From: Brevibacterium sp. ZH18
GTDB lineage: Bacteria > Actinomycetota > Actinomycetes > Actinomycetales > Brevibacteriaceae
Assembly (NCBI RefSeq): GCF_022748595.1
Contig: NZ_JALDSX010000005.1
Span: forward strand, 1 to 64,000
Length of the DNA stretch: 64,000 nt
Reading direction: 5' to 3'
Part shown: positions 7,493 through 16,107 of the stretch, one piece after another
How the letters are laid out: every line of letters starts with the position of its first letter
Numbering within the stretch: the first letter of the stretch is position 1
The notes under the pieces: model-generated
Told to the model about the DNA's origin: nothing
The model's input: the letters and a program-made list of their open reading frames with translations, nothing else
The model's database searches: none
Translations under genes and position numbers: made by a program

Positions 7493-9412
7493 GTGTATGC
7501 ATCCACGCGCCGACGCGAGCGCTGGCATCGACTCCGTCCTTGGCTCTGGTACACCCTGGTGCTCACACTCGTCAGCATCTGCGTGTTCGGCCAAGTTGCT
7601 GCCGACCCTGGAGGGCAGGTCGTCGCCGGCAACGACGACTCGTCGCTGTTCATCTGGTGGCTAGGCCACGGCGCGGACATCCTTGCCTCTCATTTGGGAT
7701 TCGGCAACGCGGGCAGTCACGGGAGCGGTGCCGACGGGTTCCTCTACACCGAGGCGATGAATGCCCTCGGCGGGGGAGTCAACGGAGCCTGGAACACATC
7801 GTTGGCCGGCCTGTCGATCATCCTCGCCCCCTTGACGTGGCTGGCCGGACCGATCATCAGCTACAACGTCCTCATCGTTGCTAGTCCCGTGGTTACCAGC
7901 CTGGCCGCGGCGTTCCTGTTCACACGCTTCCTCAAGCGCTTCCCTGCCTTCATCGCTGCCGGAGGCGTCGGCTTCTCGAGCTATGTGATCGCACAGCTCT
8001 CGGGCCATCCGAACCTGGGGTTCGCGATCACCCCGCCCTTGGTCGCGGCGTTCGTTCTCATGCTGCTGCGCGGCACTCGTCGATCTGGTACCCCGTCGTC
8101 CGATGCGACCGGACACCGCACGACGGCGGCAGACGACACGAGGCAAGCAGACGATGTTCCGATCCCTCGTCGACGGATTTTCGCTGACGACTTCTGGCTC
8201 CTCACCGTCGGGCTCGGGCTTGTCCTCGGTATGCAGTTCTACATCTCCACCGAAGTCCTCGCCGGCACCTTCCTTGCGGCCCTGTGCCTCCTGCTCGCCT
8301 TCGCAGTCTTCGGGCGCAGAGTCTGCACCCGCTACGGGTGGCTGCGTCTCGGGATCGGAGGCGTCATGGCTTCCGCCATCGCTCTGCTCTGCGCGCTTCC
8401 GCTGCTGTTGACGATGGCTGGCCCCAACGCACCGACAGGTGCCATCCGACCCCACGGAGTGTGGAACACAGACCTGCTCGACCCGATTGTGCCCGCAGCT
8501 CCCACGCTGCTGGGCTCCGGTGCCTCTCCGCTTCCGCGCGTGATGGACATCGACGCCGCCGAACTCGGTGCCTATGTCGGAGTGCCAGCGCTCATCGCCG
8601 CTGTCATCATCGTCATCGGCCTGCTCCGGAACTCCCGGTATTCGACGGCCCTGGGCATCGCCTCGGCGACGGGGATCCTGGTCTTCATCCTTGCACTCGG
8701 CTCGCCTGTCCTGCTCAACGGGACGACCCTCCTCGAGACCGGCCCCTTCGCCCTTGTCGAGGCGATCCCCGTGCTCAACAACATCCTGCCGATGCGCTTG
8801 GTCCTGCACTCCACGATCGCCCTCTACGCCGTGCTCGGCTGCGGTCTCCAATGGGCTCTGGACAATGTCCGCACGCGATCAGGGAAGGGCCTCCTCGCCT
8901 TACTCCTTGTCAGTGCGGTCTGCGTCATTCCGAGCGTCCAGACCTCCCGTGCGGTCTACGTGCCCGACTTCTATCGCGAATCGATTGCCGAGGTGATCCC
9001 CGCGGGATCCGTCGTCAAGACCCTGCCCCGCCCGTTGGCCTGGGCGGAACCCCACGCCGACGAGGCTATGGTGTGGCAGTCCGTGAGCGGCTTCCGCTAC
9101 CGGGAGACCGGCGGCTACTTCATCGGCTCGAGTCCGGACTCCCCGGTGATCTACTCGGCACCCGAGGATGCGCTGGACGAACTCCTGCACGACTCGGTCT
9201 TCGCCGGCGAGCCGATGCCCGATGCCGGAGGCGACGAGGTGAAGTCCGCCGTCGACGAGCTACGTGCCCAAGGTGTGGACTTCATCGTCCTCGCCCCCGA
9301 TGCCCCGCTGCTGCCCGGCGGCCCGGGAGAGTACGAGGACTTCCTTAACCGCAGCCTCGGCGAACCGATCTTCTCCGACGAAGGCGTGCTGGTCTACTCG
9401 CTCGATCGCTGA
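7493..9412 (+). CDS. Polytopic membrane protein, possible GT-C-type glycosyltransferase
   Basis: About 639 residues from the GTG at 7493; the start is uncertain because the rpsA terminator leaves no room for a Shine-Dalgarno site. The frame extends upstream across the end of rpsA, but that part is a shadow. The first membrane helix is WLWYTLVLTLVSICVFG. An extracytoplasmic GNDDSSLFIWWLGHGAD loop follows, then about ten helices and a soluble C-terminal domain (about 490-639). The architecture and acidic first loop resemble GT-C glycosyltransferases that use lipid-linked sugars. The function is inferred only from shape. No neighbour points to a pathway. Confidence 0.6.
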   Translation: MYASTRRRERWHRLRPWLWYTLVLTLVSICVFGQVAADPGGQVVAGNDDSSLFIWWLGHGADILASHLGFGNAGSHGSGADGFLYTEAMNALGGGVNGAWNTSLAGLSIILAPLTWLAGPIISYNVLIVASPVVTSLAAAFLFTRFLKRFPAFIAAGGVGFSSYVIAQLSGHPNLGFAITPPLVAAFVLMLLRGTRRSGTPSSDATGHRTTAADDTRQADDVPIPRRRIFADDFWLLTVGLGLVLGMQFYISTEVLAGTFLAALCLLLAFAVFGRRVCTRYGWLRLGIGGVMASAIALLCALPLLLTMAGPNAPTGAIRPHGVWNTDLLDPIVPAAPTLLGSGASPLPRVMDIDAAELGAYVGVPALIAAVIIVIGLLRNSRYSTALGIASATGILVFILALGSPVLLNGTTLLETGPFALVEAIPVLNNILPMRLVLHSTIALYAVLGCGLQWALDNVRTRSGKGLLALLLVSAVCVIPSVQTSRAVYVPDFYRESIAEVIPAGSVVKTLPRPLAWAEPHADEAMVWQSVSGFRYRETGGYFIGSSPDSPVIYSAPEDALDELLHDSVFAGEPMPDAGGDEVKSAVDELRAQGVDFIVLAPDAPLLPGGPGEYEDFLNRSLGEPIFSDEGVLVYSLDR

Positions 9413-9419
9413 ACGCGCA

Positions 9420-9489
9420 CGCTGACTGCGGTGCGGGCGAACCGGCTGACTCCAGTGCGGGCAAACCGGCTGACTGCGGTGCCGGCGAC
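9420..9489 (+). repeat. 24-bp tandem repeat after the membrane protein gene
   Basis: Three units at 9420-9442, 9443-9466 and 9467-9489, each built on CGGCTGACTGCGGTGCGGGC. The first resembles the sequence over the stop codon (CGCTGAACGCG). Confidence 0.65.
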
Positions 9490-9492
9490 GGT

Positions 9493-9498
9493 TAGGCT
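9493..9498 (+). promoter_or_regulatory. -10 box, leaderless promoter of coaE
   Basis: TAGGCT, six bases before the ATG at 9505, with no Shine-Dalgarno sequence between. Confidence 0.5.
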
Positions 9499-9504
9499 GG
9501 AGCC

Positions 9505-10665
9505 ATGCTGAGAATAGGTCTGACCGGTGGAATCGGTGCAGGGAAATCAACCGTATCCGCGATCCTCGCCGAGCACGGCGCTGTCATCATCGACGCCGAC
9601 AAGATCGCTCGAGAGGTCGTGGCCCCCGGCGAACCGCTGCTCGAAGAGCTCGCACGTACCTTCGGCGACCAAGTCATCGCGGCTGACGGGGGACTCGACC
9701 GTCCCCGACTCGCTGCCGCGGCATTCGCCGACGAGGAGGGCACGGCTGCGCTCAACGGGCTCATGCATCCCGCGATCCGCACCCGCACGGCCGAGCACTT
9801 CGAAGAGAATTCCGACGCCGAGGTGGTCGTCCACGACGTGCCCCTCCTGGTGGAGAATGCGATGACCCCCGCCTACCACCTCAATCTCCTTGTCGACGTT
9901 CCGGCGGACCTCCGCCTCCAGCGTCTGATGGATGCGCGCGGCATGGACCGTGCCGACGCCCAGGCCAGGATCGCCCGTCAGGCCGGCGACGACGAGCGCC
10001 GCGCGGTCTGCGACGTCATCATCGACAATGCCGGGGCTGTCGAAGACACGCAGGCAGCCGTCTCACACCTCGTCAGCGATCGCCTCCTGCCATTCGCAGA
10101 GAACCTGAGGCTGCAGCGTCGCGCCGAGCGCGGGGGCATCGAACTCTGCGACCCTGCCGAAGCCGATTGGTCAGGCGAGGCGGCCCGAATCATCGCGAAG
10201 CTGCGCCATGGCACGGATGACAGGTACGACGTCGAGCACATCGGATCGACGGCGATCCCGGGGCTGGTCGCCAAGGACGTCATCGATCTGCAGATGCTCG
10301 TCCCCGACCAAGCGGCGGCCGACACCCTGGCTCCTCGACTCGCCGACCTCGGGTATCCGGGGGCGGCCGGTGTCGACCACCTCGGCGAAGGGGAGCACAC
10401 GGCCAAGCGGTTCCATGCGAACACAGACCCCGGCCGGGCCGTGAACCTGCATGTGCGGACCGCGGGATCGGCCTCGGCGCGCTTCGCCACTGAATTCGTT
10501 TCGCTGCTCAGCCGTGATCGTGGCGAGAGGGACCGCTACGCCGAACTCAAGCGTGAACTGGCCGAGAAGTATGCCGGTGAGGCACGCACCGAGGGCTATG
10601 CGGATGCAAAGGAACCGTACTTCCTGATGATGCGCAGGGCGCTCGTGCCCGAGAGCTTCGCTTGA
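9505..10665 (+). CDS. coaE: Dephospho-CoA kinase fused to a GrpB/UPF0157 domain
   Basis: 386 residues in two domains. Residues 1-200 are a dephospho-CoA kinase with P-loop GLTGGIGAGKST (G8-T16) and the CoaE motif NGLMHPAIR; it catalyses the last step of coenzyme A synthesis. Residues about 205-380 are a GrpB/UPF0157 domain of the nucleotidyltransferase fold, with HIGSTAIPGLVAKDVIDLQM and NLHVR. The same fusion is known in mycobacteria, where the C-terminal part is reported to matter for folding or activity. A normal stand-alone CoaE is about 200 residues. It sits downstream of rpsA, as in M. tuberculosis. Confidence 0.94.
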   Translation: MLRIGLTGGIGAGKSTVSAILAEHGAVIIDADKIAREVVAPGEPLLEELARTFGDQVIAADGGLDRPRLAAAAFADEEGTAALNGLMHPAIRTRTAEHFEENSDAEVVVHDVPLLVENAMTPAYHLNLLVDVPADLRLQRLMDARGMDRADAQARIARQAGDDERRAVCDVIIDNAGAVEDTQAAVSHLVSDRLLPFAENLRLQRRAERGGIELCDPAEADWSGEAARIIAKLRHGTDDRYDVEHIGSTAIPGLVAKDVIDLQMLVPDQAAADTLAPRLADLGYPGAAGVDHLGEGEHTAKRFHANTDPGRAVNLHVRTAGSASARFATEFVSLLSRDRGERDRYAELKRELAEKYAGEARTEGYADAKEPYFLMMRRALVPESFA

Positions 10666-10789
10666 GGTGCAGGTAATCCGGGTCGGATGACACGGCCGAT
10701 CCGGGTTCGTCGACATGGGCGAGCCGAGGCGGAGCACACTGTGCCATGCGCGTCACCGTTGTCCGCCGAACTCGGCGAGAGGGTATCAA

Positions 10790-10805
10790 AAGAGCAATTG
10801 CTCTT
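10790..10805. promoter_or_regulatory. 16-bp perfect palindrome upstream of the liv genes
   Basis: AAGAGCAATTGCTCTT is an exact inverted repeat, AT-rich within GC-rich DNA, and 144 bases before the substrate-binding protein gene. It is a candidate operator for that operon; no regulator gene is adjacent. Confidence 0.4.
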
Positions 10806-10882
10806 GTGGGAAAAGGTTGAATCGGACGGGTCTGTTACCAACTTGCAATCTTCATAAGTGAGAGAAGTCACACCAGCGCACG

Positions 10883-10888
10883 TATATT
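10883..10888 (+). promoter_or_regulatory. -10 box upstream of the liv operon
   Basis: TATATT about 60 bases before the first gene. A -35 is not obvious. Confidence 0.4.
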
Positions 10889-10948
10889 GCTTCTGTATGA
10901 CTGAGCGAGGCCAGCGAAGATGCTGCGACCTCCGAGAAGAAAGCACAC

Positions 10949-12184
10949 GTGAATCCTATGAAAAGAACGACCGGTCTTTCCGTAGCGGCGGTCTCCATCG
11001 CCGCGCTTCTGGCCATGAGTGGATGTGCCAACCAGGGATCATCCGGAGGAGGAGGCAGCGAGGCTTCCTCGAATCGAGTCGAGCTTCCCGTGCAGAAGAA
11101 GCTGGAGGTCTCACCGGACGTGGTGAAGGCTGCCGGCGACGGCAAGGCGAAGTGCGACGCGAAGACCACGATCGCCTACGTCGGTGCGATGACCGGACCG
11201 AATGCACAGCTGGGAATCAATATCTACAACGGTTCGCAGACCGCCATCGACGAGCACAACAAGGCCAACCCGGACTGCCAGGTGACCTTCAAGAAGATCG
11301 ACACCGAGGGTGACCCTGCCAAGGCGACCGGCCCTGTCGCTCAGGCGACGAAGGAGAAGGACATCATCGGCGTCGTCGGTCTCCCGTTCTCCGGTGAGTC
11401 GAAAGCCACCGGCGGCATCTTCGAAGACAACGATCTCGTTCACATCTCCCCGGCTGCGACGAACCCCGATCTCTCCGCCAACGGCTGGAAGACCTTCTTC
11501 CGCGGGCTGGGCAACGACAATGTCCAGGGCCCAGCACTCGTGAAGCTGGTCGACAAGCTCAAAGCTGAGAAGACCTGCCTGATCGAGGACGACTCAGACT
11601 ACGGCATGGGTCTGGCTAAGGTCGTCCGCGAGAAGATGGGCGACAAGCTCGTCTGCGAGGACGCTGTGACCACGGGGCAGAAGGACTTCGCTCCGACGAT
11701 CCAGAAGATCATGGATTCGAAGGCTGACTCTGTCATCTACTCCGGCTACTTCGCCGAGGGTGCTCCGCTGGACAACCAGCTTGTCAACAAGGGCTTCGAA
11801 GGCTACTTCATCGGGCCCGACGGCGTGAAGGACACCGCGTTCGTCAAGCAGGCCGGTGACGCAGCGAAGAACACCTACTACACATGCACGTGTGTACCGG
11901 GCGATCTGATCCCAGAATTCGCAGACGCGTTCAAGAAGGTCTCGGGCGGTGATGCACCCGGAACCTACTCGGTCGAAGGCTACGACACCATGACGATCTT
12001 CCTGTCCGGCATCGACTCGGGAATCACCGATCGCAAGAAGATGCTCGATTACGTCAAGAACTACGACGGCGTCGGCTACGGCAAGACCTACAAGTGGGAC
12101 GACACAGGCGAGCTCGAGGACAAGGCCGTCTACGGCTACAAGACCGAAGGCGATGGAATCGTCTCCGTCGGTCTCATCGAATAG
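10949..12184 (+). CDS. livK: Branched-chain amino-acid-type ABC substrate-binding lipoprotein
   Basis: 411 residues. A lipoprotein signal peptide ends in the lipobox AMSGC (C26), so the protein is tethered to the outer face of the membrane. The rest is a periplasmic-binding type 1 fold (Peripla_BP_6): KTTIAYVGAMTGPNAQLG begins the mature domain, with GVVGLPFSGESKA and HISPAATNPDL typical of the Leu/Ile/Val-binding family. It captures ligand for the two permeases and two ATPases that follow. The GTG at 10949 is preceded by GAAGAAAG; the ATG at 10958 would lose three residues. Ligand specificity cannot be read from sequence. Confidence 0.93.
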   Translation: MNPMKRTTGLSVAAVSIAALLAMSGCANQGSSGGGGSEASSNRVELPVQKKLEVSPDVVKAAGDGKAKCDAKTTIAYVGAMTGPNAQLGINIYNGSQTAIDEHNKANPDCQVTFKKIDTEGDPAKATGPVAQATKEKDIIGVVGLPFSGESKATGGIFEDNDLVHISPAATNPDLSANGWKTFFRGLGNDNVQGPALVKLVDKLKAEKTCLIEDDSDYGMGLAKVVREKMGDKLVCEDAVTTGQKDFAPTIQKIMDSKADSVIYSGYFAEGAPLDNQLVNKGFEGYFIGPDGVKDTAFVKQAGDAAKNTYYTCTCVPGDLIPEFADAFKKVSGGDAPGTYSVEGYDTMTIFLSGIDSGITDRKKMLDYVKNYDGVGYGKTYKWDDTGELEDKAVYGYKTEGDGIVSVGLIE

Positions 12185-12205
12185 TCTCCACAGCCAGCGC
12201 ACGAT

Positions 12206-12240
12206 CTCAATGCCCTCCAGGGACACCGGAGGGCATTGAG
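12206..12240 (+). terminator. Hairpin between livK and livH
   Basis: 13-bp stem CTCAATGCCCTCC with its complement around a nine-base loop, without a T-run. It probably protects or partly terminates the livK message, giving more binding protein than permease, as is common in such operons. Confidence 0.65.
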
Positions 12241-12265
12241 CCGTGCAGTCAAGAATCGAGAACCC

Positions 12266-13243
12266 ATGTCCGGTGAATGGATTTCGTTCGATTTCGGTGC
12301 TCTGCTCAACAGCTTCTGGGCCACCACTTTCGACGGCCTCACTCTGGGAGCCATCTACGCTCTCGTCGCACTCGGGTACACCCTGGTCTACGGTGTGCTC
12401 AACCTCATCAACTTCGCCCACTCGGAGGTCTTCATCGCTGGAGCCTTCGCTGTGGTCTTCTTCCTCAGCAGTCTCGGCTTCGGCCCCTCGGCGCCGACCC
12501 TGCCCCTGGGAATGCTCATACTCGACCTTGTGCTGGCAGGGATCATCGCAATGGTGGTCTCCGGAGGCACTGCGATCATCGTCGAACGCGTGGCGTACAA
12601 ACCGCTGCGCGATCGGGGCGCTTCACGACTCGCGTTCCTCATCTCCGCGATCGGCATGTCCTTCGTCCTCCAGTACATCTTCTTCGAATGGCGCGGACCC
12701 AATGCCGAGCCGAGCGTGACGATGTTCCGGCCGAAGCCCATCTTCGAGGTCTTCGGCGCGATCATCGACTCGCAGCAGCTGACGATCGTCATCGCCGCCC
12801 TCATCATGATGGTGTGCGTCGACCAGGTGGTCAGGAGGACGAAGCTGGGCCGCGGCATCCGCGCCGTCGCCCAGGACCCCGACACTGCCACGCTCATGGG
12901 AGTCAACCGGGAGCGGATCATCGTCGCGACCTTCGCGATCGGCGGATTCCTCGCCGGAGCCGCCGCGCTGTTCTACGTCATGCGCGTTCCCGCCGGAGTC
13001 TTCTACATGGGCGGGTTCATCCTCGGCATCAAGGCCTTCACCGCGGCCGTGCTCGGAGGGATCGGAAACGTCCGCGGAGCTCTCCTCGGCGGACTGCTGG
13101 TCGGTCTGATCGGCAACTACGGAGCCACCATCCTCGGTGACTCCCAATGGACAGACGTCGTGATCTTCGTCGTCCTGATCCTCGTTCTGATGATCCGACC
13201 CAACGGAATACTCGGCACCAACCTAGGGGAGGCGAGAGTCTGA
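12266..13243 (+). CDS. livH: Branched-chain amino-acid-type ABC permease LivH
   Basis: 325 residues from the ATG at 12266; an upstream TTG at 12236 in the same frame lies inside the hairpin and is unlikely. About eight membrane helices (BPD_transp_2). The opening GLTLGAIYALVALGYTLVYGVLNLINFAH is the standard LivH start, and AFTAAVLGGIGNVRGALLGG is the ATPase-docking EAA-like region. It forms the translocation channel with LivM. The stop overlaps the livM start (TGATG). Confidence 0.94.
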   Translation: MSGEWISFDFGALLNSFWATTFDGLTLGAIYALVALGYTLVYGVLNLINFAHSEVFIAGAFAVVFFLSSLGFGPSAPTLPLGMLILDLVLAGIIAMVVSGGTAIIVERVAYKPLRDRGASRLAFLISAIGMSFVLQYIFFEWRGPNAEPSVTMFRPKPIFEVFGAIIDSQQLTIVIAALIMMVCVDQVVRRTKLGRGIRAVAQDPDTATLMGVNRERIIVATFAIGGFLAGAAALFYVMRVPAGVFYMGGFILGIKAFTAAVLGGIGNVRGALLGGLLVGLIGNYGATILGDSQWTDVVIFVVLILVLMIRPNGILGTNLGEARV

Positions 13244-14499
13244 TGTCTGCTCACAGTCCTTTGAGCTCGGCCGGAGCCAAACAGGCCGAAGCGGCCGGCA
13301 AACTCGGCCACAAGCGTCCCAGCTGGTACCTGCGCCTCAAATCATGGTGGAACGACCGGTCTCGCTGGCAGCAGTGGCTCCTGCTCCTCGTCGTCGTGAT
13401 CCTCGCCTACCTCCTGCCCGTCATCAACCCTCCGCTGATCACGACGGAGCCGTCGAACGACTTCGCGATCTCGTGCTTCAACATGGCTCTGTACGGCCTC
13501 GTCGCACTCGGACTCAACGTCGTCGTCGGGCAGGCGGGCCTGCTCGACCTGGGATACATCGGCTTCTTCGCAGTCGGGGCCTACACAGCCTCGCTGTGGA
13601 CCTCGCCCGACTCACCGCTCGTTCACATCCCCTACCTCTGGACGCTGCCCCTGGCGATGATCGTCACGGTCGTCTTCGGCATCGCGCTCGGAATCCCGAC
13701 TCTGCGCCTGCGCGGAGACTACCTGGCGATCGTGACCTTGGGCTTCGGCGAGATCATCCGTCTGCTCGCGACGATCATCCCGGTCCTCAAAGGCAACACG
13801 GGGTTCCAGAACATCGGTCGACCTCCCGGGGAGATCGACGGGTCACCGATCTTCTCGGCGTCGAACGGTCTGCCCTGGTACTGGTTCACGGTGACGGTCA
13901 TCGTCATCGTCATGATCCTCCTCGGCAACCTCGAACGCTCTCGCGTCGGTCGCGCCTGGTTCGCGATCCGTGAGGACGAGGACGCCGCGGAGATCATGGG
14001 AGTGCCGACCTTCCGCTTCAAACTTGCCGCATTCGGCACGGGTGCCGCACTCGGTGGACTCTCGGGAGCACTCCTGGCCGGTCAGGTCGGCTTCGTCAAC
14101 AACCAGAAGTTCGACGTGCCGACGTCGATCCTCTTCCTCGCCGCGGTGATCCTCGGTGGGCAGGGCAACAAGCTCGGCGTCGTCATCGGCGGTGCGATCG
14201 TCGCGTACGTCCCGTTGCGGTTCACCGCCCTGGGCGGATGGAAGTTCCTCATCTTCGGCGTCGTGCTCGTCCTGCTGATGATCTTCCGTTCACAGGGTCT
14301 GTTCGGCAAGAAGCCGAAGCTGCTGACCTACACCGCGCGGATCCGCAGGAAGGTCAAACACGAGGCGTCACCGGAACCGGGGGATCCACCGCACGAGGCG
14401 ACCGCCTCGGCGACGGATCGATCCGGTATCGACGAGAACACGGATCGATCCGGTATCGACGAGAACACCGACGACGGAGACGAAGGAGGTCGGGCATGA
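13243..14499 (+). CDS. livM: Branched-chain amino-acid-type ABC permease LivM
   Basis: 418 residues from the ATG at 13243, preceded by GGGGAGG and overlapping the livH stop by one base. A hydrophilic N-terminal stretch of about 40 residues precedes the membrane core (NMALYGLVALGLNVVVGQAG, GLRLRGDYLAIVTLGFGEII-like region, GQGNKLGVVIGGAIVAYVP). The C-terminal tail after the last helix is charged and holds an exact nine-residue duplication, TDRSGIDEN twice, encoded by a 27-base direct repeat. The stop overlaps livG (ATGA). Confidence 0.93.
   Translation: MSAHSPLSSAGAKQAEAAGKLGHKRPSWYLRLKSWWNDRSRWQQWLLLLVVVILAYLLPVINPPLITTEPSNDFAISCFNMALYGLVALGLNVVVGQAGLLDLGYIGFFAVGAYTASLWTSPDSPLVHIPYLWTLPLAMIVTVVFGIALGIPTLRLRGDYLAIVTLGFGEIIRLLATIIPVLKGNTGFQNIGRPPGEIDGSPIFSASNGLPWYWFTVTVIVIVMILLGNLERSRVGRAWFAIREDEDAAEIMGVPTFRFKLAAFGTGAALGGLSGALLAGQVGFVNNQKFDVPTSILFLAAVILGGQGNKLGVVIGGAIVAYVPLRFTALGGWKFLIFGVVLVLLMIFRSQGLFGKKPKLLTYTARIRRKVKHEASPEPGDPPHEATASATDRSGIDENTDRSGIDENTDDGDEGGRA
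14413..14466 (+). repeat. Exact 27-bp duplication in the 3' end of livM
   Basis: 14413-14439 and 14440-14466 are identical and in frame, adding nine residues to the cytoplasmic tail. Such an exact copy looks recent. Confidence 0.9.
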
Positions 14500-15335
14500 A
14501 TGCCGACGCGAATCTGACAGAGGTTGCCCCGGAGCGCGATATCGCCGTGGCCGAAGGAGACACGCTGGTCAAGGTCAAGGACCTCAGCGTCGTCTTCGGC
14601 GGACTGACAGCTCTCGACTCGGTCTCGTTCGACATCAGGCGCGGTGAGATCCTCGGCCTCATCGGACCCAACGGCGCGGGCAAGACCACATGCTTCAATG
14701 CCATGACCGGTGTGTACAAGCCCAGCCAGGGCAGCGTGATGCTCGAGGGCCACTCCCTGCTGGGTCTGAAGAAGCACCGGATCACCCGACTGGGTCTGGC
14801 TCGGACATTCCAGAACATCCGACTCTTCGGTGAGATGACGGCCCTGGAGAATGTGGCCGTCGGCCTCGACGCCCGGCACAAATCGGGCATGATCTCTGCG
14901 ATGCTGCGGACTCCTCGCCACTACCGCGAGGAGAAGCAGATCATCACGCGCGGAATGGAGCTCCTCGAGTTCGTCGGGATCGCGGATCGCGCACTCGACC
15001 GGGCGAAGGACCTGCCGTATGGCTATCAGCGTCGGCTGGAGATCGCCCGTGCCCTGGCCACGGATCCCAAGCTGCTCTGTCTTGATGAGCCTGCTGCGGG
15101 GTTCAACCCGGCCGAGAAGGAAGAGCTGATGGAGCTCATCCACACAGTGCGGGACGAGGGGTACACGATTCTCCTCATCGAGCACGACATGAAGCTCGTC
15201 ATGGGCGTCACGGATCGCATCGTGGTCCTGGAGTTCGGAAAGAAGATCGCCGACGACATCCCGTCTGCGATCCGTGAGGACCCGGCAGTCATCGCTGCCT
15301 ACCTGGGACAGGAGGAGCCAGATGCCACTGCTTGA
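14496..15335 (+). CDS. livG: Branched-chain amino-acid-type ABC ATPase LivG
   Basis: 279 residues from the ATG at 14496, with GAAGGAGG just before it. Walker A GPNGAGKTTCFNAMTG (about 56-71), signature region LPYGYQRRLEIARAL, Walker B LLCLDEPAAGFNP and the LivG-type helical insert RTFQNIRLFGEMTALENV. It couples ATP hydrolysis to uptake. The 3' end overlaps livF by 14 bases. Confidence 0.95.
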   Translation: MNADANLTEVAPERDIAVAEGDTLVKVKDLSVVFGGLTALDSVSFDIRRGEILGLIGPNGAGKTTCFNAMTGVYKPSQGSVMLEGHSLLGLKKHRITRLGLARTFQNIRLFGEMTALENVAVGLDARHKSGMISAMLRTPRHYREEKQIITRGMELLEFVGIADRALDRAKDLPYGYQRRLEIARALATDPKLLCLDEPAAGFNPAEKEELMELIHTVRDEGYTILLIEHDMKLVMGVTDRIVVLEFGKKIADDIPSAIREDPAVIAAYLGQEEPDATA

Positions 15336-16032
15336 GGTCAAAGATCTGGAGGTGCGCTACGGGCGCATCAAAGCCGTCGAGCACATCGACGTCGCCGTCG
15401 AAGCGGGAGAGGTTGTCGTCCTCATCGGTGCCAACGGTGCTGGGAAGACCACAACCATGCGAGCCGTCTCCGGACTGCTGGCAGCTCGTCAGGGATCGAT
15501 CACCTTCAAAGGTGAGGACGTCACCCGGCTCAAGGGGCACCGACGTGTGGCGAAGGGCATCTCGTTGGTGCCGGAAGGGCGCGGCATCTTCCCCGGGATG
15601 ACCGTGCGGGAGAACCTCGAGATGGGAACCTATGCCCTCAAGGGCAAGAACCCCGAATCGGAGTACGACCGTGTCTTCGAGCTGTTCCCCCGCCTCAAGG
15701 AGCGGTCCACCCAGTTGGGCGGCACGATGTCGGGCGGAGAACAGCAGATGCTCGCCATCGGGCGGGCGCTGATGGCCAGCCCCGAGGTGCTGCTGCTCGA
15801 CGAACCGTCTATGGGCCTGGCGCCGCAGTTCATCCGGCAGATCTTCTCGATCATCAGGGAGATCAATTCGCAGGGGACGACAGTGCTGCTCGTCGAGCAG
15901 AACGCGAATCAGGCGCTGGCGATCGCGGACCGGGCATGCGTCCTCGAAGCCGGCCGTTTGACGAAGACGGGAACCGGCAAGGAACTGCTCGCGGACAACA
16001 CGATCCGCGACGTCTACCTCGGCGGCGGCTGA
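15322..16032 (+). CDS. livF: Branched-chain amino-acid-type ABC ATPase LivF
   Basis: 236 residues from the ATG at 15322, which has AGGAGG in front; the longer frame from 15274 lies inside livG and is not real. Walker A GANGAGKTTTMRA, Q-loop region VPEGRGIFPGMTVREN, signature MSGGEQQMLAIGRAL, Walker B VLLLDEPSMGLAP and the switch histidine replaced by VEQN in VLLVEQNANQAL, which is normal for LivF. It is the last gene of the five-gene transporter operon. Confidence 0.95.
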   Translation: MPLLEVKDLEVRYGRIKAVEHIDVAVEAGEVVVLIGANGAGKTTTMRAVSGLLAARQGSITFKGEDVTRLKGHRRVAKGISLVPEGRGIFPGMTVRENLEMGTYALKGKNPESEYDRVFELFPRLKERSTQLGGTMSGGEQQMLAIGRALMASPEVLLLDEPSMGLAPQFIRQIFSIIREINSQGTTVLLVEQNANQALAIADRACVLEAGRLTKTGTGKELLADNTIRDVYLGGG

Positions 16033-16095
16033 GCGCCGATGCGCTCTCAGCGGTGCTTATCCGGTTCGGGTCAGTGTCGTGTCAGGGGGTGGGGT

Positions 16096-16101
16096 TAGTG
16101 T
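16096..16101 (+). promoter_or_regulatory. -10 box, leaderless promoter of uvrB
   Basis: TAGTGT, six bases before the ATG at 16108. No LexA-type box (GAAC-N4-GTTC) is visible nearby. Confidence 0.45.
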
Positions 16102-16107
16102 TGAGCT

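Noticed and set aside
7661..8851. 396-residue open frame antisense to the membrane protein gene
   Set aside because: Composition is extreme (Glu/Arg/Gly), as expected for an antisense frame of a hydrophobic protein.
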